From Rhizobium sp. 16-488-2b (GTDB lineage: Bacteria; Pseudomonadota; Alphaproteobacteria; Rhizobiales; Rhizobiaceae): 64,000 bases of DNA. Position numbers and translations under genes: made by a program. The stretch covers positions 124,001 to 188,000 of the forward strand of contig NZ_JAGHMF010000012.1 of the NCBI RefSeq assembly GCF_017741815.1, in the 5' to 3' direction. The notes beneath the pieces are model-generated. The model saw only the letters and a list, made by a program, of their open reading frames with translations. It was not told where the DNA came from and searched no databases. This document shows positions 1-9,227 of the stretch, piece after piece (position 1 is the first letter of the stretch; each line of letters starts with the position of its first letter).

Positions 1-2
1 AC

Positions 3-476
3 CGTCTGATCGACGACATGGTCGCATCCGCTCTGAAGTGGTCCGGCGGTTACGTCTGGGCTTGCAAGAACTACGACGGCGACGTCCAGTCCGACACCGT
101 TGCCCAGGGCTTCGGCTCGCTCGGCCTGATGACCTCCGTTCTTCTGACGCCGGATGGCAAGACCGTCGAAGCCGAAGCCGCGCACGGCACGGTGACGCGT
201 CACTACCGCCAGCACCAGAAGGGCCAGGAAACCTCGACGAACTCTATCGCTTCGATCTTCGCCTGGACCCGTGGCCTCGCGCACCGCGCCAAGCTCGACG
301 ACAACGCCGAACTGGCGAAGTTCGCAGCCACGCTCGAAAAGGTCTGCGTCGACACGGTTGAGGCTGGCTTCATGACCAAGGACTTGGCGCTGCTGATCGG
401 CCCCGATCAGCCTTGGCTCTCGACCACGGCTTTCCTCGACAAGATCGACGAAAACCTGCAGAAGGCCATGGCATAA
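3..476 (+). CDS. icd: Isocitrate dehydrogenase [NADP+], C-terminal part (5' truncated by window edge)
   Basis: This is the C-terminal ~157 residues of NADP-dependent isocitrate dehydrogenase, which oxidatively decarboxylates isocitrate to 2-oxoglutarate in the TCA cycle and supplies NADPH and the carbon skeleton for ammonia assimilation. The reading frame is open from the first complete codon, so the start lies outside the window; the in-frame ATG at 18 is internal. Recognisable family segments are the [15 protein letters not shown] stretch, [10 protein letters not shown] and the cofactor-binding [10 protein letters not shown] region. The C-terminus is complete and is followed by a strong hairpin terminator. 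The sequence resembles the homodimeric eukaryotic/rhizobial-type enzyme rather than the E. coli type. Confidence 0.93.
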   Translation, partial: RLIDDMVASALKWSGGYVWACKNYDGDVQSDTVAQGFGSLGLMTSVLLTPDGKTVEAEAAHGTVTRHYRQHQKGQETSTNSIASIFAWTRGLAHRAKLDDNAELAKFAATLEKVCVDTVEAGFMTKDLALLIGPDQPWLSTTAFLDKIDENLQKAMA

Positions 477-500
477 GCCATCTGAAATATGCGAACGATG

Positions 501-530
501 CGGCGGGGTTTTCCCCGCCGTTTTCGTTTC
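501..530 (+). terminator. Rho-independent terminator after icd
   Basis: A perfect 8-bp stem (CGGCGGGG/CCCCGCCG, 501-508 and 513-520) with a TTTT loop is followed by TTTTCGTTT, 24 bp after the icd stop codon. Confidence 0.85.
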
Positions 531-556
531 AGGGACATTAGGAGGGGACCAACAAG

Positions 557-1003
557 ATGACCACGACCATCCGCCCGCTACAGCCATCGGACCGTAGCGC
601 CTGGGAACCACTCTGGGCCGGCTATCAGCGGTTCTATGAAGTCACGATCCCCGACGAGACGACGGACCTCACCTGGGGCCGCTTCCATGACCCGGCAGAG
701 CCGATGCACGCGCTCGGCGCCTTCGATGGCGACGGCAGGCTGGTCGGCATCGTGCACGCGATCTTTCACCGCTCCACCTGGCTGCCGAAATGGACCTGCT
801 ACCTGCAGGATCTCTATGTCGACGACAGCCAGCGCGGTCTCGGAACCGGCGCGGCATTGATCGAGGCCGTCGCCGATCTTGCGCGCGAGCATGGCGCCGG
901 CCGGCTCTACTGGATGACACACGAGACCAACGCCACGGCGCGAAAGCTCTACGACCGCATCGCCGAGCGCTCCGGCTTCATCCAGTATCGCAAGGCGCTC
1001 TGA
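557..1003 (+). CDS. GNAT-family N-acetyltransferase
   Basis: This 148-residue protein has the single-domain GNAT fold, which transfers an acetyl group from acetyl-CoA to an amine. It begins TTTIRPLQPSDRSAWEPLW, the usual first strand and helix. Residues ~80-100 (YLQDLYVDDSQRGLGTGAALI) hold the motif A signature with the acetyl-CoA pyrophosphate loop, here QRGLGTG. The C-terminal NATARKLYDRIAERSGFIQY segment is the typical motif B/helix 4. The start has an AGGAGGGG ribosome-binding site at 540-547. Its substrate cannot be read from the sequence or neighbours; it sits alone after the icd terminator and could be co-transcribed with the GST gene 96 bp downstream. Confidence 0.88.
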   Translation: MTTTIRPLQPSDRSAWEPLWAGYQRFYEVTIPDETTDLTWGRFHDPAEPMHALGAFDGDGRLVGIVHAIFHRSTWLPKWTCYLQDLYVDDSQRGLGTGAALIEAVADLAREHGAGRLYWMTHETNATARKLYDRIAERSGFIQYRKAL

Positions 1004-1099
1004 CCGGCGCCGCTACTGCCAAAAATCTGACGTCGCCATGCCATAGACGTTGCCTCGCCGCTGGCCCGCGCCAGTTATGTAAAAAACGAGGAGAACACC

Positions 1100-1729
1100 A
1101 TGGCCGACGAACTGATCTTCTACACCAACCCGATGTCGCGCGGACGGATCGCCCGCTGGATGCTGGAGGAAACCGGCGCTCCTTATACGACGGAGGTCCT
1201 CGGCTTCGAAAGCAGCATGAAGGCGCCGGATTATCTCGCCGTCAACCCGATGGGCAAGGTGCCGGCGATCCGCCACGGCAAGACTGTCGTCACCGAATGC
1301 GCCGCCATCTGCGCCTATCTGGCCGAAGCCTTTCCGGAGGCAGGCCTTGCGCCGACGGCCGAAGAGCGCGGCAGCTATTTTCGTTGGATGTTCTTCGCCG
1401 CCGGCCCGCTGGAAGCAGCCACCACCAACCGCGCGCTCGGCTTCCATACGCCGGCCGACAAGAGCCGGATGGCGGGCTATGGCAGCTATGCCGACGTGAT
1501 GGACACGCTCGAAAAGGCCGTCAGCGCCTCGCCCTATATCGCCGGCAACCGCTTTACGGCGGCCGACGTCTATGTCGGCTCGCATGTCGGCTGGGGCCTC
1601 GGCTTTGGCACCTTCGAGAAACGCCAGGCCTTTGCCGATTACGTCGCCCGCGTCACCGACCGCTCCGCCTACAAGCGGGCGAACGCGATCGATGACGAAG
1701 CCACCAAGGCGCTGCAGAAAAGCGCCTGA
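1100..1729 (+). CDS. Glutathione S-transferase family protein
   Basis: This 209-residue cytosolic protein has a thioredoxin-like N-terminal domain (residues ~2-80, starting ELIFYTNPMSRGRIARWML) with the Val-Pro cis-proline (KVPAIRHG) and the glutathione-contacting TECAAIC segment. An all-helical C-terminal domain contains the conserved F-T-A-A-D-V-Y N-capping motif near residue 155. Such enzymes conjugate or reduce electrophiles with glutathione; the substrate is not predictable. The Ser in NPMSRGR is the likely catalytic-position residue. GAGGAG lies upstream of the ATG. The stop lies 6 bp from the convergent AraC-type gene, leaving no room for a separate terminator. Confidence 0.9.
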   Translation: MADELIFYTNPMSRGRIARWMLEETGAPYTTEVLGFESSMKAPDYLAVNPMGKVPAIRHGKTVVTECAAICAYLAEAFPEAGLAPTAEERGSYFRWMFFAAGPLEAATTNRALGFHTPADKSRMAGYGSYADVMDTLEKAVSASPYIAGNRFTAADVYVGSHVGWGLGFGTFEKRQAFADYVARVTDRSAYKRANAIDDEATKALQKSA

Positions 1730-1735
1730 TCAGGC

Positions 1736-2587
1736 TCATGCGAGCGGCATGTAGATCTCGGTGACTAACTCGGTCGGCGGCACGTCGCGCGGATTGTTGA
1801 GGTAATCCTCGAACATCAGCCCATCGCGCAGCTGCCGGCCCGACGCCGGCAGCCATTCCGAAAACAGCCACTGATAGGCCTTGTGCATATCGGCATAGGG
1901 TCCCTTGTGGCTGAGCACCGCATACTCCCCGCCATCGAGGGTGAAGGGCTCAAGCGGTGCCTCGACCGCAATCCCGCCTTGGACGGAGACACAGGCGATG
2001 GAGCGAAGCTTGTCTGCCGGCACGAGATCGGGATCGTCGAAATAGACGCCGATCATCCGCATATCCGGCTTCGCCAGCCCGCGCGCGTGGAGCGTGCCGA
2101 AGAGAACCTCGAACGCCTTGCTGATCTGCATATACGAGCCCGTGTGGCGCACGCCGACAAGCGCGATCGGCTCGATCTTCAGTAAGGTAACGTTGAACAT
2201 GGCCTTGGTCCTTCCGTTAGGTGAGGGTTGGAATTCCGTATGGCTTCCCTCTTTCCGATAACGGGCCGGCGGCATGCCGTAGACCGATTTGAAAATGCGA
2301 TTGAAAGACTGGAGGTTGGGATAGCCGGATCGCCTGGCAATCTCCCCGATACCGAGATCCGAACGGACGATATCGCCCGCCGCGCGATGCAATCGCAGCC
2401 GCTTGACGGTCGCCGCCAGCGTCTCGCCATGAACCGCGCGATAGATCCGGTGCCAGTGATAGCTTGACATGCAGGCGATCTCGGCGAGCGTGTCCATATC
2501 CAGCTCTTCATCGAGATGATCATGGATATAGGCTGAAACCCGCCTCAGGCGGCTTTCGTAGAGTGCCCATGCCGTGGTGCCGTTCAT
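1736..2587 (-). CDS. AraC-family transcriptional regulator with GyrI-like effector domain
   Basis: This 283-residue protein has an N-terminal AraC/XylS DNA-binding domain with two helix-turn-helix units (residues ~12-115; SSYHWHRIYRAVHGET and IGEIARRSGYPNLQSFNRIF) and a C-terminal GyrI-like/SOUL-type small-molecule-binding domain (~120-283). This is the layout of Rob/SoxS-like multidrug-sensing regulators and of the SbmC fold. It probably controls a detoxification or efflux gene in response to a hydrophobic ligand; the neighbouring glutathione S-transferase is a possible but unproven target. The gene is convergent with the GST gene and has no partner gene on its own strand. The start codon used is the 5'-most ATG of the frame and aligns with the usual family N-terminus. 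Confidence 0.9.
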   Translation of the reverse strand: MNGTTAWALYESRLRRVSAYIHDHLDEELDMDTLAEIACMSSYHWHRIYRAVHGETLAATVKRLRLHRAAGDIVRSDLGIGEIARRSGYPNLQSFNRIFKSVYGMPPARYRKEGSHTEFQPSPNGRTKAMFNVTLLKIEPIALVGVRHTGSYMQISKAFEVLFGTLHARGLAKPDMRMIGVYFDDPDLVPADKLRSIACVSVQGGIAVEAPLEPFTLDGGEYAVLSHKGPYADMHKAYQWLFSEWLPASGRQLRDGLMFEDYLNNPRDVPPTELVTEIYMPLA

Positions 2588-2708
2588 GTCGAAACCTCAT
2601 GCCAGTTGACCGGCTGCAGACAAGCATAACGCGATTTGACAAATCCTGCTGAGTTGATGAGCAGCATGGAATTTGCGCTTCTCCATTTCAGCAAAGCGCC
2701 CCCTCTCT

Positions 2709-2830
2709 GCCCTCATCCCTGTGCTCGTCACAGGGATCCAGCGCGATCAAGTCATTGATCGCAATAGATTCTCTTCGCCGCGCGGACGCGCGCCGGCTGG
2801 ATTCCTGTGACAAGCACAGGAATGAGGGCG
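2709..2830. repeat. Imperfect inverted-repeat element with nested palindrome (rhizobial intergenic mosaic type)
   Basis: A left arm at 2709-2742 (gCCCTCATCCCTGTGCTCGTC...) matches the reverse complement of a right arm at 2796-2830 with only a few transitions. Inside lies a second, perfect palindrome, GCGATCAA-GTCA-TTGATCGC (2743-2762). The size and design fit the small mobile-derived palindromic repeats (RIME-like) scattered between rhizobial genes. Transcripts through it would fold into a long hairpin. Confidence 0.7.
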
Positions 2831-2848
2831 GCAAGGATCTGCCGGCGC

Positions 2849-2881
2849 AAAAGAAAAAGGCGGGCACCCGAAGCACCCGCC
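2849..2881 (-). terminator. Rho-independent terminator of alaS
   Basis: On the minus strand a GGCGGG/CCCGCC stem (arms at 2876-2881 and 2859-2864) is followed by TTTTTCTTTT, starting ~29 bp after the alaS stop. Confidence 0.75.
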
Positions 2882-2909
2882 TTTCGCAATTCAATCAAGA
2901 GCCGGCCGA

Positions 2910-5570
2910 TCAGCCAGCCAGCGCAGCCGCCACGGCCTCGAGCGCCTCATCGGCCTTCGATCCATCCGGACCGCCGGCCTGCGCCATGTCCGGACGGCCG
3001 CCGCCGCCCTTGCCGCCGAGAGCGGCAGAGGCGATGCGGACCAGATCGACGGCGCTGAAGCGGCCGACGAGATCAGCGGTGACCGCGACCACGGCGCTGG
3101 CCTTGCCGTCTTCGGATACGCCGATCAGCGTCACGACGCCGGAACCGAGGCTGGCCTTGCCGTCGTCGGCGAGACCCTTCAGATCCTTCGGATCGACGCC
3201 GGAGATGGCCTTGCCGAGGAACTTGACACCAGCGATGTCGCGCACCGCCTCTTCCGAGGCGCCCTGCCCGCCGCCCATGGCGAGCTTGCGCTTGGCGTCC
3301 GCCAGTTCCTTCTCGAGCTTGCGGCGCTCGTCCATCAGCGCTTCGACGCGCGTCAGCACGTCAGCCGGCTGTACCTTGAGCGAGGTCGCCAGCGCCTTCA
3401 CGCGCTCGTCCTGTTCGGCGAGATAGGCACGCGCCGCCTCACCGGTGACCGCTTCCAGACGGCGAACGCCGGAGCTGACGGCGCTGTCGCCGAGAATGCG
3501 CACGAGGCCGATGTCACCGGTCGCCGACACATGCGTGCCGCCGCAAAGTTCGATCGAGTAAGGCTTACCTGTCTTCGCGCCATGCAGCCCCTGGCCCATG
3601 GAAACGACGCGGACTTCGTCGCCATACTTTTCGCCGAACAGCGCCATCGCGCCCTCGGCGCGGGCGTCGTCGACGCTCATCAGGCGGGTCGTGACCGGCG
3701 AATTCTGCAGAATGATCTCGTTGGCCATATCCTCGACCACCTTGAGCTCTTCCGCCGTCATCGGCTTCGGATGCGAGACGTCGAAGCGCAGGCGATCCGG
3801 CGTGACCAGCGATCCCTTCTGGGCCACATGGGTTCCGAGCACTTCGCGCAGCGCTTCATGCAGCAGGTGGGTCGCCGAGTGGTTGGCGCGGATATGCGAA
3901 CGGCGGGCGTGATCGACGGTCAACGCCACGGCATCGCCGGCCTTGACCGTTCCTTCGACGACGGTGCCCGTGTGAACGAACAGGCCCTCGCCGCGCTTTT
4001 GCGTATCGGTGATTTCGATCTTGGCGTTATCGGACGAAATGACGCCCGCATCGCCCATCTGGCCACCGGATTCACCGTAGAACGGCGTCTGGTTGACGAC
4101 GATCTGCACCTTGTCGCCCTTGGCTGCTTCGGAGACAGAGGCACCGTCCTTGACGATCGCCTGAACGACGCCTTCGGCGATCTCGGTGTCATAGCCGAGG
4201 AATTCGGTGGCGCCGTGCTTGTCGCGCAGCTCGAACCAGATCGTCTCGGTCGCCTTGTCGCCGGAGCCGGCCCAATGCGAGCGGGCTTCGGCCTTCTGGC
4301 GCTCCATGGCGTCGGTGAAGCTAGCAAGATCGACGTTGATTTCGCGGGCGCGCAGCGCGTCCTGCGTCAGGTCGAGCGGGAAGCCGTAGGTGTCGTAAAG
4401 CTTGAAGGCGGTCTCGCCGTCGAGCATGTCGCCCTTGCCGAGCGTCGTCGTGGCATCCGACAGAAGCGACAGGCCGCGCTTCAGCGTCGTGCGGAACTTG
4501 GTCTCTTCCAGCTTCAGCGTCTCGGTGATCAAGGCTTCCGCGCGCACCAACTCCGGATAGGCGCGGCCCATCTGCTGGATCAGCGCAGGCAAAAGCTTCC
4601 ACATCAGCGGCTCGCGCGCGCCGAGCAGTTCGGCATGGCGCATGGCGCGGCGCATGATGCGACGAAGCACGTAACCGCGGCCTTCGGCGGACGGCAGAAC
4701 GCCGTCGGCGATCAGGAAGGCGGACGAGCGCAGGTGGTCGGCGATGACGCGATGGCTGGCGCGCTGCTCACCCTCGGCCTTGACGCCGGTAGCTTCCTCC
4801 GACGCCGAGATCAGCGCGCGGAACAGGTCGATGTCGTAATTGTCGTGCTTGCCCTGCAACAGGGCTGCGATACGCTCGAGACCCATGCCGGTGTCGATCG
4901 ACGGACGCGGTAGGTCGACACGCTCTTCCTTGGTGATCTGCTCGTACTGCATGAAGACGAGGTTCCAGATCTCGATGAAGCGATCGCCGTCTTCTTCCGG
5001 CGAACCAGGAGGGCCGCCCCAGATGTGGTCGCCGTGATCGTAGAAGATTTCCGAACAGGGGCCACACGGGCCGGTGTCACCCATCGCCCAGAAATTGTCG
5101 CTGGTCGGGATGCGGATGATCTTGTCGTCGGAGAGGCCGGCGATCTTCTTCCAGAGATTAAAGGCTTCGTCATCGGTGTGATAGACGGTGACCAAAAGGC
5201 GCTTGGCGTCGATACCGAATTCCTTGGTGATCAGCGTCCAGGCATGCTCGATCGCCTGCTCCTTGAAGTAATCGCCGAAGGAGAAATTGCCGAGCATTTC
5301 GAAGAAGGTATGGTGGCGCGCGGTATAGCCGACATTGTCGAGGTCGTTATGCTTGCCGCCGGCGCGCACGCACTTCTGCGCGGTCGACGCCGTCTTGTAG
5401 GGGCGCTGCTCGAGACCGGTGAAAACGTTCTTGAACTGCACCATGCCGGCGTTCGTGAACATCAGCGTCGGGTCGTTGCGCGGCACCAGCGGGCTCGATG
5501 AAACGATCTCGTGGCCGTTCTTCTTGAAGTAGTCGAGGAAGGTCGACCGGATTTCGTTCACACCGCTCAT
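2910..5570 (-). CDS. alaS: Alanyl-tRNA synthetase
   Basis: This 886-residue cytosolic enzyme charges tRNA-Ala and edits mischarged Ser/Gly. The N-terminal class II catalytic domain is seen in [20 protein letters not shown] and [19 protein letters not shown] (motif 2 region). The editing domain carries the zinc-binding HSATHLLH and [10 protein letters not shown] motifs. A C-terminal coiled/C-Ala domain with a glycine-rich [16 protein letters not shown] segment completes a full-length protein. The frame extends eight codons further upstream, but the ATG at 5570 (MSGVNEIRS) has a GAAGGG ribosome-binding site and matches the family N-terminus. The gene lies downstream of recA on the same strand, separated by the recA terminator. 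Confidence 0.97.
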   Translation of the reverse strand: MSGVNEIRSTFLDYFKKNGHEIVSSSPLVPRNDPTLMFTNAGMVQFKNVFTGLEQRPYKTASTAQKCVRAGGKHNDLDNVGYTARHHTFFEMLGNFSFGDYFKEQAIEHAWTLITKEFGIDAKRLLVTVYHTDDEAFNLWKKIAGLSDDKIIRIPTSDNFWAMGDTGPCGPCSEIFYDHGDHIWGGPPGSPEEDGDRFIEIWNLVFMQYEQITKEERVDLPRPSIDTGMGLERIAALLQGKHDNYDIDLFRALISASEEATGVKAEGEQRASHRVIADHLRSSAFLIADGVLPSAEGRGYVLRRIMRRAMRHAELLGAREPLMWKLLPALIQQMGRAYPELVRAEALITETLKLEETKFRTTLKRGLSLLSDATTTLGKGDMLDGETAFKLYDTYGFPLDLTQDALRAREINVDLASFTDAMERQKAEARSHWAGSGDKATETIWFELRDKHGATEFLGYDTEIAEGVVQAIVKDGASVSEAAKGDKVQIVVNQTPFYGESGGQMGDAGVISSDNAKIEITDTQKRGEGLFVHTGTVVEGTVKAGDAVALTVDHARRSHIRANHSATHLLHEALREVLGTHVAQKGSLVTPDRLRFDVSHPKPMTAEELKVVEDMANEIILQNSPVTTRLMSVDDARAEGAMALFGEKYGDEVRVVSMGQGLHGAKTGKPYSIELCGGTHVSATGDIGLVRILGDSAVSSGVRRLEAVTGEAARAYLAEQDERVKALATSLKVQPADVLTRVEALMDERRKLEKELADAKRKLAMGGGQGASEEAVRDIAGVKFLGKAISGVDPKDLKGLADDGKASLGSGVVTLIGVSEDGKASAVVAVTADLVGRFSAVDLVRIASAALGGKGGGGRPDMAQAGGPDGSKADEALEAVAAALAG

Positions 5571-5663
5571 GCTATGCCCTTCAGTGCTGCCCAAGGCAGG
5601 TCAAATCTTGAAAATTCAGTGGCTTTTATCGCTGACGTTAACCACTGTCCAGCAGACAAACAA

Positions 5664-5702
5664 AACCGGCTGCATTCTGATCAAGGAATGCAGCCGGCTT
5701 TG
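5664..5702 (-). terminator. Rho-independent terminator of recA
   Basis: A perfect 12-bp stem (CCGGCTGCATTC at 5666-5677 with its complement at 5686-5697) is followed on the minus strand by GGTTTTGTTTG, 25 bp past the recA stop. Confidence 0.85.
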
Positions 5703-5726
5703 AACTATTCAGTCGTGGATCGAGGC

Positions 5727-6803
<1,077 letters not shown>

Positions 6804-6859
6804 TCGATCCACCTTTAGGTTATTGAAGCCGCTCAAGCAATGTCGCCGCCGATGTCGAT

Positions 6860-6888
6860 TTTGTACCGCATTTGTTCTCATCACGCAA
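6860..6888 (-). promoter_or_regulatory. recA promoter with embedded SOS (LexA) box
   Basis: Read on the minus strand, TTGCGT (6888-6883) and TACAAA (6865-6860) are separated by 17 bp, a plausible -35/-10 pair. Within the spacer lies GAAC-N7-GTAC (6877-6863), one mismatch from the alphaproteobacterial LexA consensus GAAC-N7-GAAC (GTTC-N7-GTTC on the other strand). LexA bound here would block RNA polymerase. Confidence 0.7.
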
Positions 6889-6930
6889 GTGCCGTTCAAA
6901 GCATTGAAAAAAAGAGGTAAAACGGCCTGT

Positions 6931-6945
6931 GTTCTACATTTGTTT
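6931..6945 (+). promoter_or_regulatory. Second near-consensus SOS box upstream of recA
   Basis: GTTC-TACATTT-GTTT has one mismatch to GTTC-N7-GTTC and sits between the divergent recA and psuK genes. It could support cooperative LexA binding or be coincidental. Confidence 0.4.
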
Positions 6946-7043
6946 TATCCATGCAAAGCAAGAGCTTACAGCACCTGGACGGCGGCTGACCGCGCGTCCG
7001 GAGGCCGCTCGATTCGGCCAAGACGGCATTTCGGAGCGATGAG

Positions 7044-7988
7044 ATGAGCAAGAAGATTCTCGTCCTTGGCGGCGCCCATGTCGATCGCCGCGGCCGCATA
7101 TCGGGCGCGACGGCAGATGGCGCCAGCAACCCCGGCTCCTGGTTCGAGGAAGCAGGCGGCGGCGGCTTCAACGCGGCCCGCAACCTCGCCCGCCTCGGCT
7201 TCGACGTTACGATGATCTCGCCGCGCGGCGGCGATCCGACCGGGGAGATGGTGAGCGAAGCGGCAGATCTCGCCGGCGTCAACGACCGCCCCTTCATCTT
7301 TCTCGACCGCAAGACGCCGAGCTATACCGCGATCATCGAGCGCGACGGCAATCTGGTGATCGCGCTTGCCGACATGGATCTCTACCGCATGTTCGTGCCG
7401 CGCCGCCTGTCGATCCGCTCGGTGCGCGACGCGTTTTCGGCGACCGACATGATCCTCTTTGATGCCAACCTGCCGGAGGAAACGCTGGTCTCGATCACCG
7501 CTCGCGCCAAGACGCTCGGCAAGCCGGTGGCGGCGATCGCCATCTCGCCGGCAAAGGCCGTGAAGCTGAAGGCCTGCATTGATGGGATCGACTATCTCTT
7601 CCTCAACGAGGCCGAGGCCAGCGCGCTGACCGGCGAGCGGCCGGAAAACCCCGTCCACTGGCCGTCACTGCTCGGTGATATCGGCCTCAGGGGCGGTGTG
7701 GTCACCCGGGGACAGCGCGAGCTGATCGCCTTTTCCGCCGGCCACGTGGCGGCGCTGCAGCCGGCCAATGTCGAGCATGTGTCCGACGTGACCGGTGCCG
7801 GCGATTCGCTTGCATCAGGCGTTATCGCAGCACTTTTGCGCGGGCTACCGATGAGCGAGGCCATCCGCGAAGGTGCCGCTGCCGCAGCGCTGACGGTCCA
7901 GTCGCCCAACGCGGTCAACGAAAATCTCTCCGCCGATCTGCTGAAACAGGCTCTGGCTCTTGTCCCGCCGGCGAGAATTCTGCATTGA
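7044..7988 (+). CDS. psuK: PfkB-family carbohydrate kinase, probable pseudouridine kinase
   Basis: This 314-residue ribokinase-family enzyme has the N-terminal GGAHVDRRGRIS substrate region, the glycine-rich GGGFNAARNLARLGF motif and the C-terminal PfkB signature VTGAGDSLASG with the catalytic Asp. The pseudouridine assignment rests on context: the next gene 28 bp downstream encodes pseudouridine-5'-phosphate glycosidase, and the pair forms the known two-step route (phosphorylation, then C-C glycosidic cleavage) for breaking down RNA-derived pseudouridine. Without that neighbour it could only be called a sugar/nucleoside kinase. It is divergent from recA and has a GGAG upstream of the ATG. 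Confidence 0.85.
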   Translation: MSKKILVLGGAHVDRRGRISGATADGASNPGSWFEEAGGGGFNAARNLARLGFDVTMISPRGGDPTGEMVSEAADLAGVNDRPFIFLDRKTPSYTAIIERDGNLVIALADMDLYRMFVPRRLSIRSVRDAFSATDMILFDANLPEETLVSITARAKTLGKPVAAIAISPAKAVKLKACIDGIDYLFLNEAEASALTGERPENPVHWPSLLGDIGLRGGVVTRGQRELIAFSAGHVAALQPANVEHVSDVTGAGDSLASGVIAALLRGLPMSEAIREGAAAAALTVQSPNAVNENLSADLLKQALALVPPARILH

Positions 7989-8016
7989 AACCCAATCAGA
8001 CGAAATGGAAGATCCG

Positions 8017-8943
8017 ATGACGAACACTCTCTCCTCCAAGCTGCCGATCACCTATTCCAAGGAAGTGGCGAGCGCCAAGCAGCGTGGCGCGCCGATCGTT
8101 GCGCTCGAATCGACGATCATCACCCACGGCATGCCCTACCCCGGCAATATCGAGATGGCCCGCAGCGTCGAATCGATCATCCGCGAACAGGGTGCTGTCC
8201 CCGCCACCATCGCCGTCATCCACGGCACGCTCCACATCGGCCTTGAAGCCGAAGAGCTGGAGCAGCTGGCCAAGGCCAAGGATGTGCTGAAGGTCTCGCG
8301 CGCCGACCTCGCCTTCGCGATCGCCGAGCGCCGCCATGGCGCAACCACGGTCGCCGCCACGATGATCGCCGCTGAACGCGCCGGCATCAAGGTCTTCGCG
8401 ACCGGCGGTATCGGCGGCGTGCATCGCGGCGCGGAAGAGAGCTTCGACATCTCCGCCGACCTCGAAGAACTTGCCCGCACCGGCGTCATCGTCGTCTGCG
8501 CCGGCGCCAAGGCGATCCTCGACGTGCCGAAGACGCTGGAAGTGCTGGAAACCGCTGGCGTGCCCGTGGTCACTTACGAGAGCGAAGAATTCCCGGCCTT
8601 CTGGTCGCGCTCCTCCGGCCTGCGCAGCCCGCTGACGCTGAACAGCCCGGCCGCCATCGCCAATTTCCAGACGGTACGCGAACAGCTCGGCATCGACGGC
8701 GGCATGCTGATCGCCAATCCTGTGCCCGAGGCCGACGAGATTCCGGCAGAAGAGATGGAAATCTACATCCAGCGCGCGCTCGACAGCGCCGAACGCGACG
8801 AAATCTCCGGCAAGGCGGTCACGCCCTACCTGCTGAGCACCATCTTCGACCTGACCGACGGCCAGAGCCTGAAGACCAATATCGCACTGGTGGAAAACAA
8901 CGCGCGGCTTGCCGGTGAGATCGCGGTTGCGCTCAACGCCTGA
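8017..8943 (+). CDS. psuG: Pseudouridine-5'-phosphate glycosidase
   Basis: This 308-residue enzyme cleaves the C-C bond of pseudouridine 5'-phosphate to give uracil and ribose 5-phosphate. The whole family (IndA/PsuG) pattern is present: IVALESTIITHGMPYPGN near the N-terminus, the VSRADL and GGIGGVHRGAE central segments, and CAGAKAILDVPKTLE with the conserved active-site lysine. I place the start at 8017 (MTNTLSSK) because GGAAG at 8007-8011 gives ideal spacing; an ATG at 8005 and a longer frame exist. It forms an operon with psuK and ends at a hairpin terminator. Confidence 0.93.
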   Translation: MTNTLSSKLPITYSKEVASAKQRGAPIVALESTIITHGMPYPGNIEMARSVESIIREQGAVPATIAVIHGTLHIGLEAEELEQLAKAKDVLKVSRADLAFAIAERRHGATTVAATMIAAERAGIKVFATGGIGGVHRGAEESFDISADLEELARTGVIVVCAGAKAILDVPKTLEVLETAGVPVVTYESEEFPAFWSRSSGLRSPLTLNSPAAIANFQTVREQLGIDGGMLIANPVPEADEIPAEEMEIYIQRALDSAERDEISGKAVTPYLLSTIFDLTDGQSLKTNIALVENNARLAGEIAVALNA

Positions 8944-8955
8944 AGATAAACAACC

Positions 8956-8993
8956 GAGGGCAGCGCCAGGCTGCCCTCTCTTCATCTTTCTTT
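8956..8993 (+). terminator. Rho-independent terminator of psuKG
   Basis: A 9-bp perfect stem GAGGGCAGC/GCTGCCCTC (8956-8964, 8970-8978) with a 5-nt loop is followed by a pyrimidine-rich TCTTCATCTTTCTTT. Confidence 0.7.
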
Positions 8994-9030
8994 GGTATGG
9001 TCACGCGTCTCGTGAACCTTTTACCGCGCA

Positions 9031-9156
9031 CCCCCCTCATCCGACCCTTCGGGCCACCTTCTCCCCGTTGGGGAGAAGGGGAGATGGAGCAAAACAGCTC
9101 GCCACAAGTCTCTTCTCCCCCACGGGGAGAAGATGCCGGTAGGCAGATGAGGGGGC
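9031..9156. repeat. RIME-like palindromic intergenic element
   Basis: Outer 10-bp inverted arms (CCCCCTCATC at 9032-9041, GATGAGGGGG at 9146-9155) enclose two perfect 10-bp hairpins with 3-nt loops: CCTTCTCCCC/GGGGAGAAGG (9057-9079) and TCTTCTCCCC/GGGGAGAAGA (9111-9133). This two-hairpin design, and the ccctcatccgacccttcggg opening, match the Rhizobium-specific intergenic mosaic elements common in rhizobial genomes. It lies between the 3' ends of psuG and cckA. Confidence 0.85.
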
Positions 9157-9227
9157 CAAACCGCACAACGCGTCCCGGCAAACCGCAGGAAAAACACTAG
9201 CATCCTCAGGCCTGCCAGCGCCCTCAC

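Larger units (their letters stand above)
2588..2909. other. Intergenic region between the AraC-type gene and alaS
   Basis: No credible gene is present in these 322 bases. The stretch holds the promoter side of the AraC-type gene, a large imperfect inverted repeat with a nested palindrome (2709-2830), and the alaS terminator (2849-2881). Confidence 0.7.

Noticed and set aside
2743..2762. ATCAA-N4-TTGAT resembling an FNR/FixK site
   Set aside because: The half-sites are in the opposite order to the real consensus (TTGAT-N4-ATCAA), and the sequence is the core of a palindromic repeat.
3531..4913. 460-codon frame opposite alaS
   Set aside because: Shadow of alaS; no start signal and no recognisable domain.
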